Source of the DNA: Sorangium aterium
GTDB lineage: Bacteria > Myxococcota_A > Polyangia > Polyangiales > Polyangiaceae
Length of the DNA stretch: 64,000 bases
Direction of reading: 5' to 3'
NCBI RefSeq assembly: GCF_028368935.1
Contig: NZ_JAQNDK010000002.1
Location: 2,461,386 to 2,525,385, forward strand
Shown here in pieces: positions 61,401 to 64,000 of this stretch. How positions within the stretch are numbered: the stretch's first letter is position 1; the number at the start of each line of letters is the position of its first letter. Under the pieces are notes generated by a model. It did not search any database and had not been told where the DNA came from. It saw only the letters and a program-made list of their open reading frames with translations. The position numbers and the translations under genes were made by a program.

Positions 61401-63361
61401 ACGTGGTGGTGCAGCGCTGGCTGCCCGTGCCGGGGCCGGTGCGCGTCAAGGCCGAGGCGACCGGCTCGGGCGACGAGCTCGATGTCCGGCTGCTCGCGTG
61501 GCGCGAGGCATCGAACCCGGCGCTCTCGCGGTTCGAGCCCGTGTGCACCGGCCGCGTGCGGGTGGCCCGTGACTACCCGCCCGCCCCGGCGCCGGAGCCG
61601 GCGCTCGACGCACCTGAGGCGGACGATCCGTACGCGGCGGGGACGCTGTTCCACGGCCCTGCGTTCCAGTACCTGACCTCGCTCAGGCTCGGCGCGCGCG
61701 GCTCGTCGGCGGTGCTGGACCCCCGGAGGGGCTCGGTGCCCCCAGGGACGCTGCACCAGGGCATGCTCGACGCGCTGACCCACACCATCCCGCACGATCG
61801 GCTGTCGCTGTGGGATCCAGGGTGCCCGCCCGCCCAGATCGCGTTCCCGTCGCGCATCCCGTCGCTCCGCGTGTACGGGCCGGCGCCCGAGTCGCCGGTG
61901 CGCGTGGAGGTGCGTTACGAGGGCCGTGACGATCGCTTCGTCTCGTTCCGGGTGCAGGCCATCGCGCAGGCCGGGGCCGAGGTCGGGGCCGCGGCGGGAG
62001 AGCGCGTCTGGCTGGAGCTCCGGCTTGTCGAGGTGCTGCTCCCGCAGGGGCCGATCGGCGGCGCGCCGCCCGGGATCCGCCGGGCGTTCCTGCGCGATCG
62101 CGCGCCGGTCGACCTCGCCGTCTCGCGCGTCGACGCGGCGTCGGGCGAGGCGCGCTGCAGCCCCGCCGACGTGCGCACGATGGACTGGATGCCCGGCACC
62201 GTGGCGCAGCTCTACGCCGCGTCGGGCGACCTCGTCGAGGCGGCGGCGGTGAAGGATCACGTCGCGCGGCGCGCGGGCGTGCACCCGTCGACCGTGTCCC
62301 TCGCCGGCGTCTCGTCGGCGCAGCCGCTGACCCGCTGGCCGTTCACCGTGGCGCGCGAGGGCTCGGAGGTCGTGGTCCGCGACGCGGGCCCGCCCATGAT
62401 CGACATCGCGCCGGTCCGCCGCTACTGGGGCGCGGCCATGGGCATCGGCCGGTGGCCGGCGGAGGACCTCTACTTCGGGCTCATCGAGCGGTTCATCCGC
62501 CGGGTGCACGTCGTCGATCCCGCAGCGTTCAGCGCCGTGAAGGGCCGGAGCCTGCTCTACCTGGGCAACCACCAGGTCGGCGTGGAGTCGCTGCTGTTCG
62601 GCATCGCCGTGTCCGGCCTGACGGAGGTCTCGACGGTCACGCTGGCCAAGGCCGAGCACCGGACGACGTGGCTCGGCACGATGCTGGCGCACTGCTTCGC
62701 GTACCCGGGCGCGCGCGATCCGAAGGTGATCACGTACTTCGATCGCGAGGACAAGGCGTCGCTCGGGAGCATCATCGCCGAGCTCGGGGCCGAGATGCAG
62801 GGGGCTGGCAAGGGCGTGATGGTGCACGTCGAGGGCACGCGGTCGCTCGAGTGCCGCACGCCGGTGCGCAAGATGAGCGGCTCGTTCATCGACATGGCGC
62901 TCGCGGTGGGCGTCCCGGTGGTGCCTGTGCGCTTCTCCGGCGCGCTGCCGCCGGAGCCGCTCGAGCGGCGGCTCGAGTTCCCGCTCGGCATGGGCGTGCA
63001 GGACATCTGGATCGGCCGCCCGCTGCTGCCCGAGGAGCTCGCGGGGCTGACCTACAAGGATCGCAAGGACCTCGTGATCAGCGGCATCAACGGGCTCGGC
63101 CCGAGCAACGCGGTCGAGCAGCCGTTCCCCGGGGATCCTGCGTTCGCGGCGTCGGTGGACGCCTGGGTGGAGGAGGCGGGCGTCGCGCACGAGGACGCGA
63201 CGGTCTTCCGGGTGCTGCAGGCGTGCGCCGACCCGACGCCGGAGACAGCCGCGATCCTGGAGGCCGCGCGCACGGGGCGGCTCGTCGCGCCCGACGCGCG
63301 GCGGGCGGACTGGCTGCGGAAGCTCGCCGCGCGGCTCATCGGGAGGCGGCTCGGGGGGTGA
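55466..63361 (+). CDS. pfa3: PUFA synthase subunit: KS-CLF-4 hotdogs-DH'-AGPAT
   Basis: 2631 residues. The GTG start overlaps the pfa2 stop by 4 nt (GTGA), so translation is coupled. KS: Cys201 (DAACASSL), HATGTP and NLGHLVTTAG. CLF (about 480-790): Glu replaces the Cys (FTIAAEELSG). A Pro/Ala linker with helix QLAQIHKEWAEQQAQVHRRF follows. FabA-type hotdogs: first with H1150 (YLHDGAMPAG), second with H1360 (GHFKDDPCMPG), third degenerate (ENASLTMPF, no His), fourth with H1773 (AHFLGDPVQPG). Then a DH' domain (H1943 region) and a C-terminal AGPAT with LGNHQVGVES (H2369) and VEGTRS. The KS-CLF pair extends the chain, the hotdogs dehydrate or isomerise, and the AGPAT can transfer the acyl chain to lysophosphatidate. 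Confidence 0.94.
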   Translation: MIEASVFEPIAIVGRGCVLPGALHPAALWDNVLAGRDLLSAAPDGRWRLSRERALAGPSVRGARDVRDAQDRAWSDRGGYVAGFDEHFRRVLARDPFPRPAGPPESLLALDPLFQWVLHAGREALREAGHEGRSDRAGAVFGNLSFPSSAMSAWVESTWLGDLAGVPRPDPRNRFMSGLPAHLLADVLGLGAGAFALDAACASSLYAIALACERLHDREADRMLAGAVCRSDDLFIHIGFCALSAMSRTGQSRPFSSEADGLVPAEGAAFVVLERLSDAEAAGRPILGVIRGVGLSNDGRGRGLLAPAVEGQLRAMRAAYATAGLDPREVSLLECHATGTPLGDATEIATLKEVFGSREVPLGSLKSNLGHLVTTAGAAGLLKLLGAMAAGVRPPTLHADPLSEAVASSPFRVLQRAEPWEGRRLAGLSAFGFGGNNAHLLVEAYEPSSPRSRAAHAAPQVAAAASRPVDAARPAPAGHLAVVAMGLCVGELSGVRAFAEPLLSGRGADPRRAAVALPADRLRFPPRDLQQALAQQTLLLEAAIEATEGLALPRDRTAVLIGMGADTEVCRYMTRWRLAETAPPRLGPSVDVGALQDAIIPALQAAGVVGNMPNIPANRLNSQLDVGGPSFTIAAEELSGPWALRVASRALRAGAVDAAIVGAVDLSCEPAHAAALEALGVRLPPGDAAVVLVLERLDDAVRERHPVLAVVVDEPGDPGLVLSSTDLAPRFGHAHAASGLLHVAAAVLACRHGRRLDGAPWSDEIRVAEVRCAGLGGGSLSVRIGAGGPAAPLPPPRSAEGPMLTLPAHPPAIVVPGAASCSSPGDSMEPAPPLPSALDDLPPLYPGPTGFSAADAERAPSWDEPAAVEPAVVAAVAARLAEEPPPVGPAVVAAAAVDIPGDVIAGAAAFTVQLAQIHKEWAEQQAQVHRRFLQMRQRALDSLVQASSGAAAVVVEAPLAQAPHAAPVWIDAPRTVESPRPAAVPQPVGASALARLDAPRPAAVPQPIDAPALARLDAPRPTAAPQPARAEAPQPARAEPPRSFEPPRPAAAPPAPRPAAQPELPAASSLAPRGPRFSREQLEHLASGRISDVFGPLFARQDAYRRQVRMPMPPLLLADRVTGIDAEPGSMKLGTMWTETDVRWDSWYLHDGAMPAGVMIESGQADLLLISWLGADFENKGERVYRLLGCELTFYGGLPRPGDTLVYDIHVDGHAKHGDVRLFFFHYDCRIGGELRLKTRKGQAGFFTDEELASSGGVLWDADTAEHAKTARLDPPRIACQKSAFDRADLLAFAAGDGAAAFGPAFDRLSTHVRTPRISAPPMLFFDRVDVFDPAGGPWKRGYLRATLPITKDGWYFEGHFKDDPCMPGTLMFEGCLQALAFYMAAMGFTVDADGFRFEPVPEIPYLLRCRGQVVPTSRVLTYEVFVEEVHDGPCPTVFADFLCTVDGLKAFHARRVGLRLSPDWPLTSAPELLDGHVEPVPVARVPWSETGAAPPDGASADAGGFPFDYRSLLSCAWGRPSDAFGPLYRRFDGGQHVARLPGPPYHFMSRVLSVSRPMAAMKAGAEVEVEYDVPEDAWYFDENASLTMPFAVVLEAALQTCGWLASYTGCALSTDGALYFRNLDGKGTLHAEVLPAPAPAVSALRTRSRLTNMSRSGGMIILSFRVECSLGGARVYELDTVFGFFPKAALATQIGIPPRPEEVAALDEPSDFDVDLRERPARYCGGKLGLARPSLLMIDRIDGLWQAGGRKGLGRLRARRDVHASEWFFKAHFLGDPVQPGSLGIEAMLQTIQFWMLHQDLHAGLRDPRFEPVMTGHEHSWRYRGQVLPASRRVTVDTDILEVGRDDRGPYVIAESYLWVDGLRIYGATLGVRIVDGASPRARRDVGFDPRASARRLASLPGAVGGSPRLRPQEQPAAKAAPAPALDDVEEVLDPDGWVADHRPTWTVPALPGMSMVDRLAGAALRARPGSVVVAVEDVVVQRWLPVPGPVRVKAEATGSGDELDVRLLAWREASNPALSRFEPVCTGRVRVARDYPPAPAPEPALDAPEADDPYAAGTLFHGPAFQYLTSLRLGARGSSAVLDPRRGSVPPGTLHQGMLDALTHTIPHDRLSLWDPGCPPAQIAFPSRIPSLRVYGPAPESPVRVEVRYEGRDDRFVSFRVQAIAQAGAEVGAAAGERVWLELRLVEVLLPQGPIGGAPPGIRRAFLRDRAPVDLAVSRVDAASGEARCSPADVRTMDWMPGTVAQLYAASGDLVEAAAVKDHVARRAGVHPSTVSLAGVSSAQPLTRWPFTVAREGSEVVVRDAGPPMIDIAPVRRYWGAAMGIGRWPAEDLYFGLIERFIRRVHVVDPAAFSAVKGRSLLYLGNHQVGVESLLFGIAVSGLTEVSTVTLAKAEHRTTWLGTMLAHCFAYPGARDPKVITYFDREDKASLGSIIAELGAEMQGAGKGVMVHVEGTRSLECRTPVRKMSGSFIDMALAVGVPVVPVRFSGALPPEPLERRLEFPLGMGVQDIWIGRPLLPEELAGLTYKDRKDLVISGINGLGPSNAVEQPFPGDPAFAASVDAWVEEAGVAHEDATVFRVLQACADPTPETAAILEAARTGRLVAPDARRADWLRKLAARLIGRRLGG

Positions 63362-63394
63362 GCCGCGGCTCGACCCCGGGAACGAGCCGTCGCC

Positions 63395-63436
63395 GCGCGC
63401 GTGTCACGGCCGCCGTTTCGGTCGCGACACGCGCGC
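63395..63436. terminator. Bidirectional terminator after pfa3
   Basis: A perfect 11-bp stem (gcgcgcgtgtc / gacacgcgcgc) with a 20-nt GC-rich loop lies between the converging pfa3 and PEGA genes. Confidence 0.6.
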
Positions 63437-63447
63437 GCCCTGGCCCC

Positions 63448-64000
63448 TCACCACCTGATCGCCGCCGGCTCCGCGACCCAGTTCAGGCTTCCCCCGTTGT
63501 AGTCCGGCTCCGGCCGGGTCAGCGCGTACGTCAGCACCACGCCTCCCGCCACCACCGCCGCCGCGCCCGTCCAGAACCACCACCGCGTCCACAGCGACGG
63601 CCGCACCTGGATCAGCTTGGCCGTCATATCCGCCCGCTGCCCCGCGTGCAGATCGAGCGTCGCCGCGTACGTCTCGAACCCGTCCCGCACCACCTCGATC
63701 CTGTACTTCCCCGGCGGTCGCTCGATGTCGATGGGCGCGAGCCCGGCCTCGCGGCCGTCCACACGCACGAGCGCCTGCGCCGGCTCCGCGCGCACGGCCA
63801 CGCGCGCGGGCAGGATGTCGAGGTGCAGATCGAGCGTCGCCTTCTCCCCCGGCCGGTAGGTCTTCTGAACGAACGCATCCTGGCGTCCTGGCCGCGCCGC
63901 GCGGAAGAGATGGACCCCGGGATCGAGCTCGACAGTGAACCTCTTCTCCACCGGCGCCGCCGCGCGCTCGGCAGACCCGGGGAGCGTCACGAAGACGCGG
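63448..64000 (-). CDS. PEGA-domain protein with C-terminal membrane helix (partial)
   Basis: At least 184 codons; the 5' end lies beyond base 64000 because no stop precedes the visible part. A strand-rich region opens with FTVELDPGVHLFRA. A PEGA domain follows (about residues 66-110 of the visible part; VAVRAEPAQALVRVDGRE, then PPGKYRIEVVRDGFE), a surface-layer-type fold. A single membrane helix (FWTGAAAVVAGGVVLTYAL) leaves a short C-terminal tail. Many myxobacterial proteins pair upstream repeats with PEGA and a membrane anchor; function unknown. It converges on pfa3. Confidence 0.75.
   Translation of the reverse strand, partial: RVFVTLPGSAERAAAPVEKRFTVELDPGVHLFRAARPGRQDAFVQKTYRPGEKATLDLHLDILPARVAVRAEPAQALVRVDGREAGLAPIDIERPPGKYRIEVVRDGFETYAATLDLHAGQRADMTAKLIQVRPSLWTRWWFWTGAAAVVAGGVVLTYALTRPEPDYNGGSLNWVAEPAAIRW

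Noticed and set aside
57929..63190. A 1753-codon minus-strand open frame opposite pfa3
   Set aside because: Same cause as for pfa2; the sense strand has all PUFA synthase motifs.

Overview
This is very GC-rich DNA with strongly GC-biased third codon positions, large secreted lipoproteins carrying Gly/Ser-rich linkers, DUF1552/DUF1592 pairs, many two-component proteins and a polyunsaturated fatty acid (PUFA) synthase locus. That combination points to a myxobacterium of the order Polyangiales, most likely Sorangium or a close relative. No rRNA, tRNA, CRISPR array, integrase or intact insertion sequence was found.

Left part (1-18.6 kb): a CheW-like protein cut by the window edge, a TonB-dependent receptor, a GT39/ArnT-like membrane glycosyltransferase divergent from trmB, a Cys-rich lipoprotein, a cholesterol-oxidase-like GMC enzyme, a two-gene DUF1592-DUF1552 operon, a beta-helix lipoprotein, a multicopper oxidase and a PhoD-type phosphatase. 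This is mostly cell-envelope and secreted material. A 127-nt nested inverted repeat lies between the convergent GMC and DUF1552 genes.

18.9-24.1 kb: a chemosensory-like signalling locus. A membrane kinase (sensor, HAMP, PAS, Hpt and CheA-type ATPase) is followed by a CheX-like protein and a single-domain CheY-like receiver. A second CheX-like protein lies upstream, and eight perfect copies of a 9-nt repeat precede the kinase.

24.3-27.0 kb: a cassette-like segment. A zinc-ribbon/PP2C phosphatase, a TPR-like protein, a frameshifted GxxExxY gene and a small unknown protein are separated by one very convincing and two weaker hairpins with integron attC architecture. No integrase is visible.

27-45.4 kb: an SDR, a SnoaL-type lipoprotein, a carotenoid oxygenase with a divergent TetR regulator and a tandem palindromic operator, a full-length paralogue of ribosomal protein bL12 co-translated with a Cys-rich protein, a GH26 mannanase with an operator inside its promoter, a fatty-acid desaturase, a transglutaminase-like protein lacking the usual His, a ferredoxin/metallo-beta-lactamase fusion, a polytopic membrane protein and a double-kinase hybrid sensor.

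45.9-63.4 kb: the pfa operon. pfa1 (enoyl reductase), pfa2 (KS-MAT-5xACP-KR-DH) and pfa3 (KS-CLF-four FabA-type hotdogs-DH'-AGPAT) together form an iterative PUFA synthase, in the gene order known from terrestrial myxobacteria and with a C-terminal acyltransferase that could pass the product straight to lysophospholipid. pfa2 and pfa3 overlap by 4 nt. No phosphopantetheinyl transferase gene is in the window, so ACP activation must come from elsewhere. A convergent PEGA-domain membrane protein runs off the right edge.
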